Notes under the pieces: generated by a model
The model's database searches: none
Told to the model about the DNA's origin: nothing
What the model saw: the letters and a program-made list of their open reading frames with translations, nothing else
Position numbers and translations under genes: made by a program
From: Planctomycetota bacterium
GTDB lineage: Bacteria > Planctomycetota > UBA1135 > GCA-002686595
Direction: 5' to 3'
Length of the DNA: 54,139 nucleotides
NCBI GenBank assembly: GCA_002862085.1
Contig: PKCK01000024.1
Span: 1 to 54,139 of the forward strand
Shown: positions 30,996 to 39,457 of the stretch, piece by piece
How positions within the stretch are numbered: the first letter of the stretch is position 1
How the letters are laid out: each line of letters starts with the position of its first letter

Positions 30996-33521
30996 ATGGC
31001 CCCTCTTCTTCGCGCTGCGGCGCTTCTCCTCGTCTCCACGGTCGCTGCCTGCGGCCCCCTCGCGATCGAGCCGCAGGTGAGCCCCGAGACGGGATTCCGG
31101 AGCAGCTGGTACGAGACCGTCGATCGCACCTGGATCTCGGAGCACACGTGGGCCAACCGCCTCCAGGACTGGCGGCTGGAGGACGGCGGGCTGCAGTGCG
31201 TCGAGTCCCGTCCGCGCTTCGGGATGCGCACGCTCCACCTGCTCACCCGGCGACTCGACGACGGCGACGAGGGATCCTTCCGGACGCGTGTCGTCGTGGA
31301 CGCGGCGGCCGGGGATCGAACGGGGAGCGCCGCCGGTTTCCTCCTCGGAGCGGGAGGCGCCCACGTCGATCCCAGGCTGACGAGCCAGGTGCACGGGGCA
31401 CCCGCGAAGGACGGCGGATTCCTCGTGCTCCTCGACGCCGACGGCCGGGTGACGCTGCGGACCTTCGAGGAGCCGGTGTCCGGCGCCGGGCGCAACCAGT
31501 GGGCGATGACGGCCGAGCGCGAGGTGAAGGACTTCGCGCGACTCGAGGGCGCGATCGAGGACGGCGCCGGCTTCGGCGAGGGGGGCCCGCGTCCCGTCGA
31601 CCTCGAGCTCGTGGGCGCCTGCTACGACGGCCGCCGTACGCTGACTGCGACAGCGCGCGACGCGGCCACCGGCGCGGTGCTCTCGGCGGCCTACCTACAT
31701 CCCGCACCCCGGAGCGCGTTCGATGGCGCCGTGGCGCTCGTGAGTCACCGGGGGCCGGAGGGTGACGGGCGCGGCTACCGCTTCGAGGACTGGCAGGTGA
31801 CCGGCGATCTCGTGGTGGGTACACCCGAGTTCGCGCTGGGCCCGGTCATGTTCGTGCACTACACCGTCGACGAGGAGGCGGGGCCTGGAGAGGGACGTCT
31901 TCGCATGACGGCGCAGGCCGGCCCCCTCGGCGCCGGCGACACGCGGGTCGCAACGCTCGAACTCGCGGATCGCCGCGGCCGATTCCGCCAGGCCGCCGCC
32001 GCTGCTTTCACGCCCGAGAGCTGCACCTTCCACTTCGAGGTCGCGGGGGTGGAGACCACGCGAGACGTGCCCTTCCGCGTGCGCTACGTCCCGACGCGGC
32101 GGGACGGAACGCTCGCCTCCGGGAAGACGCAGCTGTACGGGGGCACCATCGCCGCCGCGCCGGCGGGGGACGAGGTGACGATCGGGGTGCTGTCCTGCCA
32201 GAAGAGCTACACGGGCGGGCTCAGGTGGAACGAGAGCGGCCTCTGGTTCCCACACGCCGACGTCGCGCGGCACGTGGCCGCTCACGAGCCGGACCTGCTC
32301 TATTTCGCGGGCGACCAGATCTACGAGGGCGACCTGACCCCAGCGGTCCGCGCGCCCCTCGAGGCGGCGCTCGGCGACTACCTCACCAAGTGGTTCCGCC
32401 ACGGGTGGTCGTTCGGAGATCTGACGCGGCGGCTCCCCACGGTCGTCGTCACCGACGACCACGACGTGTACCACGGGAACATCTGGGGCAACGGGGGTCG
32501 GCGCGAGGACGTCGAGGGACTCTCGAAGCAGGACCGCGGTGGTTACGTGATGCCACCCGAGTTCGTCAACGCGGTGCACCGTACGCAGGTTGCACACCTT
32601 CCCGCGACGCGCGCTGACGAGCTGCTCGAGGGCGGGATCACGCCGTACCACACGGTCCTGCAGTGGGGTGGGGGGAGCTTCGCGATCCTGTCCGATCGAA
32701 TGTACAAGTCGCCGCCCGCCGTCGTGGTCACCGAAGGCGAGGTGCGCAACGGCTGGGCCCAGGCCGCGGACTTCGACGCGGCGACGCAGGCGGACGTGGA
32801 AGGTGCCCTGTTGCTCGGGGAGGATCAGCTCTCGATGCTCGACGCGTGGGGCCGCGACGCGCGATCGGACATGTGGTTCAGGGCGTGCCTCTCCCAGACC
32901 CCGTTCGCGAACGTGGCGACCATCCCGGAGGACGCGACCTCCGGGAGCGTCATTCCCAGCCTGGCGGTGCCGGCGCCGGGCGAGTACGTGCGAGGGGACA
33001 AGCGAGCGGCGGACATGGACTCCAACGGCTGGCCGCAGAGCGGCCGTGATCGCGCGGTACGAGCCCTGCGCGCCGCGGGAGCCTTCCACCTCGCGGGCGA
33101 CCAGCATCTCGGTTCGACCCTTCGGTACGGGGTCGACGCCTTCGACGACGCGGGCGTCGTGCTCGCGTCGCCTGCGGTCGCGAACACCTGGCCGCGCCGC
33201 TGGTACCCCGACCCCGAGGAACGACGGCCGGGCGGCGCGCTCGAACCTGGAGCGCTCTCGCCTCTCGGCCGCTTCTTCGACGGCTTCGGGAACCGCATGA
33301 CCGTCCTCGCCGTGGCGAACCCTCGCACGAGCGGCGTCGAGCCGGCGCGACTCCACGACCGTGGTCCTGGTTATGGAGTGGCGAGGGTCCGCCGGCTGGA
33401 GAGCGGGGGTGCGGAGCTGACGCTCGAGAACTGGGCACGGCACGTGGATCCAGCGGCACCAGGTGCCGGGCCCTACGAGGGGTGGCCGGTCGTCGTCCGG
33501 TTGGCCCCCTTGCGGCGTTGA
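30996..33521 (+). CDS. PhoD-like metallophosphatase lipoprotein with N-terminal LamG-like region
   Basis: 841 residues from ATG 30996. Lipoprotein signal with Cys19 (LLLVSTVAAC). Residues about 30-280 look like a concanavalin/LamG-type beta-sandwich (EDWQVTGDLVVG at its end). The C-terminal part is a PhoD-like metallophosphatase: GVLSCQKSY, LLYFAGDQIYEGD, TVVVTDDHDVYHGNIWG, ILSDRMYKS, and AFHLAGDQHLGST. The Asp/Asn/His metal ligands appear intact. PhoD enzymes hydrolyse phosphomono- or diesters outside the cytoplasm, often under phosphate limitation. The protein is longer than usual PhoD (500-550) because of the front domain. No pho box could be assigned. The substrate is unknown. Confidence 0.88.
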   Translation: MAPLLRAAALLLVSTVAACGPLAIEPQVSPETGFRSSWYETVDRTWISEHTWANRLQDWRLEDGGLQCVESRPRFGMRTLHLLTRRLDDGDEGSFRTRVVVDAAAGDRTGSAAGFLLGAGGAHVDPRLTSQVHGAPAKDGGFLVLLDADGRVTLRTFEEPVSGAGRNQWAMTAEREVKDFARLEGAIEDGAGFGEGGPRPVDLELVGACYDGRRTLTATARDAATGAVLSAAYLHPAPRSAFDGAVALVSHRGPEGDGRGYRFEDWQVTGDLVVGTPEFALGPVMFVHYTVDEEAGPGEGRLRMTAQAGPLGAGDTRVATLELADRRGRFRQAAAAAFTPESCTFHFEVAGVETTRDVPFRVRYVPTRRDGTLASGKTQLYGGTIAAAPAGDEVTIGVLSCQKSYTGGLRWNESGLWFPHADVARHVAAHEPDLLYFAGDQIYEGDLTPAVRAPLEAALGDYLTKWFRHGWSFGDLTRRLPTVVVTDDHDVYHGNIWGNGGRREDVEGLSKQDRGGYVMPPEFVNAVHRTQVAHLPATRADELLEGGITPYHTVLQWGGGSFAILSDRMYKSPPAVVVTEGEVRNGWAQAADFDAATQADVEGALLLGEDQLSMLDAWGRDARSDMWFRACLSQTPFANVATIPEDATSGSVIPSLAVPAPGEYVRGDKRAADMDSNGWPQSGRDRAVRALRAAGAFHLAGDQHLGSTLRYGVDAFDDAGVVLASPAVANTWPRRWYPDPEERRPGGALEPGALSPLGRFFDGFGNRMTVLAVANPRTSGVEPARLHDRGPGYGVARVRRLESGGAELTLENWARHVDPAAPGAGPYEGWPVVVRLAPLRR

Positions 33522-33607
33522 AGGAGACGCCCGGACACCCCTTCAATTCTTCCTCAACTCTCGCTGGACACGCCGGGCCAACTCGCTACCCTTCCGCCCT
33601 CCCGGAC

Positions 33608-33684
33608 GGGGATGTAGCTCAATTGGTTAGAGTGCCGGCCTGTCACGCCGGAGGTTGCGGGTTCAAGTCCCGTCATCCTCGCCA
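33608..33684 (+). tRNA. tRNA-Asp (GTC)
   Basis: A 77-base cloverleaf with CCA encoded. The acceptor GGGGATG pairs with CATCCTC (one G-T pair), the D arm is GCTC..GAGT-like, the anticodon stem CCGGC/GCCGG encloses loop CTGTCAC with anticodon GTC, and the T arm GCGGG/CCCGT encloses TTCAAGT. Discriminator base is G, as expected for Asp. Confidence 0.97.
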
Positions 33685-33694
33685 CCGTTCAAGC

Positions 33695-33725
33695 CCAGGG
33701 GGGCGCTCGCCGAGCGCCCCCCTGG
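33695..33725 (+). terminator. hairpin after tRNA-Asp
   Basis: A perfect 13-bp inverted repeat (33695-33707 with 33713-33725) with loop CGCCG begins 10 bases after the tRNA. It has no T-run but is well placed to end the tRNA transcript. Confidence 0.65.
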
Positions 33726-33848
33726 CCATTGCTGGCGGGGAGTGCGCGGCGGAGCGGCGCGCCACTCCGAACCGCGCGTGACGAGGATTGTCCGCGGGCC
33801 TGGTCGCGCGCCATGGGATGGGGCAAGGCGATTCCTTAGTGTCTCTGC

Positions 33849-35066
33849 ATGGACGTGCGCGTCGAAGAGCTGCCGCCGCCTGCTCTGGTGGAGGACCAGT
33901 CGGGGCTGGATCGCCTGATGGAAGCCCTGGACGGCGAGAAGGAGATCGCCGTCGACACGGAAGCGGACTCCTTCTACAGCTACAAGGACAAGGTCTGCCT
34001 CTTCCAGGTGACCGTGGGGGGCGAGGACTGGCTCGTCGACCCCTTCGCGGACCTCGACCTCGAGGGTTTCGGGAAGGTCCTGGCGGACCCCGCCGTGCGG
34101 AAGGTGTTCCACGACGCCGAGTACGACGTGCTCATCCTCAAGCGCGAGTTCGGCTTCGACTTCGCGGGGCTCTTCGACACGCGGGTCGCCGCGGCGGTTC
34201 TCGGGTCCACGTCGCCCGGACTCGCGTCCGTCCTCTCGAACCGCTTCGGCGTGGAGCTGGACAAGTCCCAGCAGCGGTCCAACTGGTCCCGGCGGCCCCT
34301 CTCGCCGAAGCAGATCGCGTACGCCCGCCTCGACACCCGTTTCCTGCTGCCGCTGATGCGAGAGCAGGAGGTCGAACTCGAGAAGCGCGGGCGTCGGATG
34401 ATCCTCGAGACAGAGTGCCGTCGGCTCGAGGCGCTCGAACCTCCGCCAGCCGAGCCTCACCCCGATGACTTCGTCCGGATCAAGGGAGCTCGCACGCTGG
34501 ATCCGCGCGGGGCGAGCGCCTTGCGTGAGCTCTACGGAATGCGCGAGAAGCTCGCGGAGCGCTACGACCTGCCCCCCTTCAGGATCCTGGGCAACAAGAC
34601 GATGATCGACGTCGCGCAGCGACGTCCGCGGAGCGACAAGGAACTCCTAAGGATCGAGGGCGTGACCTCGAAGGTGCTCGGGCGCATCGGCGATCGGATT
34701 CGCAGGGCCCTGGAGCGAGCGGAACGACGCGGGCCCATCGAGCGGCTCCCTTCGACTCCGCGCCGCGACGACGTCCAGCTCGATGACATGGAGTCCGAGC
34801 TGCACGATCGGCTGAAGCGCGTGCGAAAGGAGGCGTCGGAGAGGGACGGGATCGAGTCGGCTTACCTCCTCAACAAGCACGTGCTCATCGCCCTCGCCCG
34901 GGAACGGCCGACCTCGAGCGCCTCCCTGGAATCCCTGGAGCTGCTCGAGGGCTGGCAGCTGGAGCGCTTCGGTGACCCCATCCTGGACACCATCGTCGCC
35001 TTCGAGCGAGACGTGACCCGCGGTGCGATCAAGCCTCGGGGCGGGCAGCGACGACGCCGCCGCTGA
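33849..35066 (+). CDS. rnd: ribonuclease D
   Basis: 405 residues from ATG 33849. DEDDy exonuclease: Exo I AVDTEAD (Asp36, Glu38), Exo II FHDAEYDVLIL and Exo III YARLDTRFLLPL with Tyr and Asp. HRDC-type helical domains follow, about residues 200-290 (LRELYGMREKLAERYDLPPF) and 315-395. RNase D trims the 3' ends of tRNA precursors and other small RNAs in the cytoplasm. It is flanked by tRNA-Asp upstream and by tRNA-Ala downstream on the other strand. The C-terminus ends in a run of Arg. Confidence 0.96.
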   Translation: MDVRVEELPPPALVEDQSGLDRLMEALDGEKEIAVDTEADSFYSYKDKVCLFQVTVGGEDWLVDPFADLDLEGFGKVLADPAVRKVFHDAEYDVLILKREFGFDFAGLFDTRVAAAVLGSTSPGLASVLSNRFGVELDKSQQRSNWSRRPLSPKQIAYARLDTRFLLPLMREQEVELEKRGRRMILETECRRLEALEPPPAEPHPDDFVRIKGARTLDPRGASALRELYGMREKLAERYDLPPFRILGNKTMIDVAQRRPRSDKELLRIEGVTSKVLGRIGDRIRRALERAERRGPIERLPSTPRRDDVQLDDMESELHDRLKRVRKEASERDGIESAYLLNKHVLIALARERPTSSASLESLELLEGWQLERFGDPILDTIVAFERDVTRGAIKPRGGQRRRRR

Positions 35067-35094
35067 GCGGGATCCGAACCCGGTTCGAGAAAAG

Positions 35095-35128
35095 CGCCGA
35101 GGGGCGCCCGTACGGGCGCCCCTCGGCG
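35095..35128. terminator. bidirectional hairpin between rnd and tRNA-Ala
   Basis: A 15-bp perfect inverted repeat (35095-35109 with 35114-35128) around GTAC. It lies 28 bases after the rnd stop and 7 bases beyond the 3' end of the convergent tRNA gene. AAAAG precedes it on the + strand, giving a short T-run when read from the minus strand, so it probably stops both transcripts. Confidence 0.75.
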
Positions 35129-35135
35129 TTGAACG

Positions 35136-35211
35136 TGGTGGAGATGAGGGGAGTCGAACCCCTGACCTTCGCATTGCGAACGCGACGCTCTACCAACTGA
35201 GCTACATCCCC
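35136..35211 (-). tRNA. tRNA-Ala (CGC)
   Basis: A 76-base cloverleaf on the minus strand with CCA encoded. The acceptor GGGGATG/CATCTCC contains the G3-T70 (G3:U70) pair that defines alanine tRNA. The anticodon loop is TTCGCAA with anticodon CGC reading GCG. The T arm AGGGG/CCCCT encloses TTCGACT. Discriminator base is A. Confidence 0.97.
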
Positions 35212-35325
35212 GATCGAGCGCGAGATGATACGGCTCCGTCCCCGGCAGGCCAGCCCTGAGTCACGGAAGTCTCACCCTCCGAACTCGCCTCCGGCCGGCT
35301 GGCGGCACCCGGGATACGGTTCAGG

Positions 35326-37803
35326 GTGAACCGGACATCGCTCCTGCTTCTCGGGCTCCTACCAGCCCTGCTGGTGGCCGTTCCCCGCGTGGACGTACCC
35401 GCGGCCGGCGAGGGGCCCGTCCTCCGCATCGCAGCGCTCGACGTCGGTGCGGGCGAACGCATCGACCTCGCCACCGGGGCCCTCGTATCGGGTCCGAACG
35501 GGCACCTCGAGGCCGGCCGCGGACCCGGCGGAGCCCTCGTTCTCCGCCCGCTGGAGGGGGCGGTTCTCTCTCCAGTGCGGCGCGGGCCGGCGGTCGCCGA
35601 TGACGTCTCGACCTGGTCGATCCCGTCCGCGGCGCCCGAGGGTACGCCCTCGCGCTTCGCACTCCTGCGGCCCGGGGACTGGGTCACCTTCCGGAGCAAG
35701 CGCGACGTCGCGGGCCGGCTCGAGCTCGAGGCGCCGTTCAAAGAGTCCGGATGGCGCCTGAGGATCCTGACCGTTCCACGGACCGCGGACCACGTCCCGC
35801 GCCCGCCGGAGGATGCGCCTGAGGTCGAGAAGGACGGCTGGACGGTGCGAGTCTCCTGCCCGGCACTCACGCGTCTCCCGGAGGGGCGCGTGCCCGTTCA
35901 CGCTCTCGAGCGCGAGCAGCCGTTCGGGAGCGGGCGCTGGGAGCGGATCGCCGAGCAAGTCGGCAGCGGCGGCCTCGTGGGCCCTCTTCCTTCGCCGGGG
36001 AACGGATCACTCCCCGTCGCGCGCCTCCGGGTGCGTCGCGGCCTCGACGGCGGACCACTCTCCGAGCCAGGACCGGCCTTCTCCGTCCTGACGGACGGCG
36101 AGGTCTCCGGCCCCGACCTCGCTCGAGCCGTCGCCGCGCTCGGGGACGCCTCGTATCAGCGGCGCATCGAGGGGCAGGGGGTTCTCGAGCTCGTCGGCGA
36201 GCGCGCGCGGCCTGCGTTGGAGGCGGCACTCCGCTCCGGTGATCTTGCCCTCGTCGGGGCGGCGCGTGCGCGCCTCGATCGCCTCGACGCGCGGGAGGAC
36301 GGGCCCCGCGCGCGGTGCGCGCGGCTCGCGGCGCTCGTCGGTGAGGCGACGGGCCACGTTCCTTCGGAGGTGCCCGCGGGCCTCGGTGACCCGGACCCGG
36401 CGGAGCGCGTGGCCGGTCTCCTCGCGGCCTTCGAGGCCTCGGACCGCGTCAGCGCTCGCACCTGGGCGGAGGCCGTCGTGGTCGACGACCCCCATCCGGG
36501 CGTCCGGACACTCGCGGCCTTCCTCGCCGCGGTGGGGGAGTACCAGTTGCCCTCCCTGCCTCCCGCTCGTGGGCCGGTCTGGCTGGTGAATCCGCGGGAT
36601 CGCGGTGAGGGCTGGTCCGTCCCCTTCGCAGGAGATCCCGTCCCCAGGAACTCCGAGCGCGCCTTCGAGGTCGTCGAGCGTCCCGAGCTGGCGGACCTGG
36701 AGATCGGGCCTGCGCTCGGTCGTGTGCTGGTCGCCCTCGCGGGCGGCGATGCGGCCTCGCGCGGAGCGGAGCAGGAGGAGGCGGCTGCGGAGCTCGCGCT
36801 CGAGCTGGTCCGTCGTGCCGCCGCCCGTGAGCGCGGGGCCCGCGCTGCGCTCATCGGCGCGGTGGAGGCACTCCTCCCCGGCGACGCGGTCACGCTGGCG
36901 GCGCTGCGCATCGTCGGCGATCGTCGCCGACTCGCCGACGGCGGCGCGCCGGAGCGCGAGCGAATCGCGATACCGGCGGCGGACATCGACGCGCTGCGAG
37001 CGGAGCTCGGGCGTCTGCGCGACCGCTTCGCGGCGACCTCCTCCGCCGACGAGGAGTGGATCGGAGCCGACCTCGTACTTCCGCCAGGGACGTACGGAGC
37101 ACCAGATGGCGAGGTTGCCACCATCGACCTCGACGTCTCTGGGCTGCGGCTCGTCGCGGCCAGCTCGGGCGTGACGCTCGCAGCGGGCGTTCGCGTCCGT
37201 GGCGCGCGAGACGTCGTGCTGGAGGGTGTCACCGTCGACTGCCGCAGCGGTCAGGCGCTCACGGTCCTCGAGGGGGCCCGAGTCGTGGTGGTGGACTCGG
37301 TGCTCATGGGACGAGGGCGTGTGGTCCACCTGGACGGCGGCGCGCTCGAGCTCCACGGATCGCGCCTCGGGACGAACACCCATGCGGCTGTTCACGGCTC
37401 GTCCGCTCAGCTGCTCGGTGGGGCGCTGCTCGTCGCGCGGGACAGCGTGCTGAGCGGTGGATCGCTCTTCATCGGGCAGGGAGGCGCCACGGTGCGCCTC
37501 GACCGCTGCGTGCTCGACTCAGGCGACCGTCCCCTCGCCCAGGGACAGCGCGGGGGGCGGCTCTTGGCCCGCGAGTCGTTCTTCCTCTCGAGTGGCGCGG
37601 GCTTCATGGCCATGGACGAGATCGTCCTCTCCGCGGTCGTGGTGCACGCGGCCTTCCAGCCGTTCGGGCGCGGCGACGCCGAGGTGCGGGTTGGACCGGA
37701 CCTCTTCGCGCTCACGGGCAGCGAAGCGGGCGAAGCACGTGTGGAGCGGCTCGGGGTCGAACCGATCCCTGTGGCGCTCGCTCCGATCAGCGAAGGACGC
37801 TGA
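35326..37803 (+). CDS. large exported protein with C-terminal right-handed beta-helix
   Basis: 825 residues from GTG 35326, starting a signal peptide (NRTSLLLLGLLPALLVAVP). The middle (about 250-590) is helical and Ala/Glu/Arg-rich with no recognised domain; ALGDASYQRRIEGQGVLELV and VGAARARLDRLD hint at HEAT-like repeats. From about residue 585, VLPPGTYGAPDGEVATIDLDVSGLRLV opens a beta-helix: VTLAAGVRVRGARDVVLEGVTVDCR, ALTVLEGARVVVVDSVLMG, ALELHGSRLGTNTHAAVHG. It is probably a surface or periplasmic carbohydrate-binding protein. No catalytic residues were assigned. Single gene; a 265-base gap follows. Confidence 0.8.
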   Translation: MNRTSLLLLGLLPALLVAVPRVDVPAAGEGPVLRIAALDVGAGERIDLATGALVSGPNGHLEAGRGPGGALVLRPLEGAVLSPVRRGPAVADDVSTWSIPSAAPEGTPSRFALLRPGDWVTFRSKRDVAGRLELEAPFKESGWRLRILTVPRTADHVPRPPEDAPEVEKDGWTVRVSCPALTRLPEGRVPVHALEREQPFGSGRWERIAEQVGSGGLVGPLPSPGNGSLPVARLRVRRGLDGGPLSEPGPAFSVLTDGEVSGPDLARAVAALGDASYQRRIEGQGVLELVGERARPALEAALRSGDLALVGAARARLDRLDAREDGPRARCARLAALVGEATGHVPSEVPAGLGDPDPAERVAGLLAAFEASDRVSARTWAEAVVVDDPHPGVRTLAAFLAAVGEYQLPSLPPARGPVWLVNPRDRGEGWSVPFAGDPVPRNSERAFEVVERPELADLEIGPALGRVLVALAGGDAASRGAEQEEAAAELALELVRRAAARERGARAALIGAVEALLPGDAVTLAALRIVGDRRRLADGGAPERERIAIPAADIDALRAELGRLRDRFAATSSADEEWIGADLVLPPGTYGAPDGEVATIDLDVSGLRLVAASSGVTLAAGVRVRGARDVVLEGVTVDCRSGQALTVLEGARVVVVDSVLMGRGRVVHLDGGALELHGSRLGTNTHAAVHGSSAQLLGGALLVARDSVLSGGSLFIGQGGATVRLDRCVLDSGDRPLAQGQRGGRLLARESFFLSSGAGFMAMDEIVLSAVVVHAAFQPFGRGDAEVRVGPDLFALTGSEAGEARVERLGVEPIPVALAPISEGR

Positions 37804-37852
37804 GCGAGGGGCGCGGCCCGACGAGGCGAAGGCGACGGCCGCCGCTCGCATC

Positions 37853-37984
37853 ATGGGGCCGGGGACGCGCCCCCTCGCGCGCGGGGTGACCCGCGCCGCT
37901 CGCCGGGGTGTGCCGGTCCCTCATACCGATCAGCTGCATGGTGGGATCCTGAACCACGCCCTGCGCCGCGTGGCGGCGCGCTGA
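37853..37984 (+). other. weak 43-residue frame in the gap after the beta-helix gene
   Basis: The frame runs from ATG 37853 to TGA 37982-37984. Its second half, ARRGVPVPHTDQL, faintly resembles the C-terminal ARxxGVPTPxNDxL pattern of ketopantoate-reductase-like proteins. If that is meaningful the stretch may be a gene remnant, since nothing upstream fits that family. It may equally be chance. The rest of 37804-38068 holds nothing recognised. Confidence 0.15.
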
Positions 37985-38068
37985 GCGGATGCGGTTCCGG
38001 GGTGCGCTCTGCGCGAAGCGAATCGCCGCTGGCGCGGAGGAATCACGAAGCCGTGAGACCGTCGTCGA

Positions 38069-38677
38069 TCACCAGCGGCCCCACCACCAGCCGGGTCCCG
38101 CGCCCCAGTAGTAGCCGCCGCCCACGACGACGCTCGGGCCGGGATCGATGCCATCTCGCAGCTCGTTCCGCTCCAGGGACACGCTGAGCTCCAGATCACC
38201 GGTCTCCCGGCCGAGCTCGAATTGGAGGTTGACGCCCGTCAGGAGCGGCGCGTTCAGGCGCCCGTCGCGGGGGAAAGGAAAACGCAGGAGCATGCCGCGG
38301 GAATCGCCCGGATCGATGCGGACGGGCGTCTCCACCGGCTCCGGCGTCTCCAGGCGCGCCGCGCCGAACTGGGCGAGATCCGAGCCGAGGAGCACGGCGC
38401 TTGCGGGGTCGAACGTGAGGAGGGTTGCCGACTTGTTCTCGATCCGCATGCGCACGAGAAGGAGCGGCATCCCGTCCTGGCTTCGCCCCTCGCGCTCGGC
38501 GCCGGGGATCCCGACGAGGACGCGCGCGACGACCGGGCCGCCCTCGCCGTCCTCGACAAGGGTCTCCAGGGGACTCGGGACGAAGCGGTATGCGACGCTG
38601 GTCGCGCGGCACGAGACCGCCGCGGCTGCGGCGAGCGCAACGGCGATCGCGCGTCCGAGTCCGGTGCGGGGCCTCAC
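38069..38677 (-). CDS. predicted lipoprotein with Gly/Trp-rich C-terminus
   Basis: 202 residues from GTG 38677, which overlaps the dps stop by 3 bases. The N-terminus (RPRTGLGRAIAVALAAAAAVSC) is a good lipoprotein signal with Cys23. The body is beta-rich: RMRIENKSATLLTFDPASAVLLGSDL, then FELGRETGDLELSVSLERNEL, which suggests an immunoglobulin-like fold. It ends in a glycine- and tryptophan-rich tail (GGGYYWGAGPGWWWGRW). Function unknown. Coupling to dps suggests co-expression, perhaps an envelope stress protein. Confidence 0.8.
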   Translation of the reverse strand: MRPRTGLGRAIAVALAAAAAVSCRATSVAYRFVPSPLETLVEDGEGGPVVARVLVGIPGAEREGRSQDGMPLLLVRMRIENKSATLLTFDPASAVLLGSDLAQFGAARLETPEPVETPVRIDPGDSRGMLLRFPFPRDGRLNAPLLTGVNLQFELGRETGDLELSVSLERNELRDGIDPGPSVVVGGGYYWGAGPGWWWGRW

Positions 38678-39129
38678 GCGTTGACGCTCTCCGTCTTGCC
38701 CAGGAAGCTCCGGAGCATCCAGGCCTCCTTCTCCCCCTCGACGACGAAGTTCTCGAGCATGCTGGTGGTGCCGATGTCGCCGCACTCCCCGGCCTGCTCG
38801 ATCGCGGTGCGGGTCCATCGGTTGAGTCGCCTGAGGTCCGTGTAGAGCGCTTCGACCATTCCGATCGCGTCCGGCATCTCGGAGATCTCGGAGAGGCGGG
38901 CGGTCTCCAGGACCGCGGCGTAGGTGGGGATCGGTCGGCCTCCGAGGGTCAGCACGCGCTCGGCGAGCATGTCCACCTTGGTCGCGACGTCCGTGTAGAG
39001 CTCTTCGAACTTCTGGTGAAGGGTGAAGAAGGCGGGCCCGTTGACGCTCCAGTGAAATGCGCGCAGCTTGCGGTAGAAGACGGAGTGATCTGCTTCGAGT
39101 TGGTGAAGGGTCTCGATGACGGCGCTCAT
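38674..39129 (-). CDS. dps: Dps/ferritin-like DNA-protection protein
   Basis: 151 residues from ATG 39129. Dps-type signature KLRAFHWSVNGPAFFTLHQKFEELYTDVATKVDMLAERVLTLGGRP gives the interfacial ferroxidase ligands (His of HWSVNG, the Glu/Asp pair of the LYTDVATKVD helix, then Glu of LAER). Dps dodecamers oxidise and store iron with peroxide and protect DNA. The length is slightly short of the family (about 155-170) and it lacks a Lys-rich N-terminal tail, so DNA binding is uncertain. It is the first gene of a two-gene unit with the lipoprotein. Confidence 0.93.
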   Translation of the reverse strand: MSAVIETLHQLEADHSVFYRKLRAFHWSVNGPAFFTLHQKFEELYTDVATKVDMLAERVLTLGGRPIPTYAAVLETARLSEISEMPDAIGMVEALYTDLRRLNRWTRTAIEQAGECGDIGTTSMLENFVVEGEKEAWMLRSFLGKTESVNA

Positions 39130-39457
39130 GATGATCTGAGGAGCAAGGGTGGTGCTGTGACTTGGCAGTGAGGAAAGCGCCGCGTGCTGTGACTGCGTCC
39201 GGAACTTCTTTCCGGTCAGGCGGTGATTTCCCCTGCAAGGGGGTAGGCCATCATGGGTCGCAGGCATTGTCCCGTCCATGCGTCTTCTTCGATCGCTGTG
39301 GTCGATGCGCGATGCCGTGATCCCTTCGCGGCGCGCGCGATCGTCCTCGACGGCCGCACTTGACATTTCCTCGACTCCAGGGCGGGCGGGACACTCAAGG
39401 TGAGCACCCCAGGGCGGCCGAAGAGGGAGAGCCGGGCCCACGTGCTCGCTCTGCTCC
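39130..39457. other. 328-base divergent intergenic region between dps and the EAL gene
   Basis: It is less G+C-rich than the genes. A TTGACA occurs at 39360-39365 on the + strand but no matching -10 lies 16-18 bases downstream, so I do not call a promoter. No clear OxyR or Fur box was seen. A 63-residue minus-strand frame (39216-39407) looks random. Confidence 0.4.

Noticed and set aside
39360..39365. TTGACA resembling a -35 box before the EAL gene
   Set aside because: No A/T-rich -10 hexamer occurs at the right distance downstream.
39216..39407. 63-codon frame upstream of dps
   Set aside because: Composition looks random and no ribosome site is seen; the region is better read as a regulatory gap.
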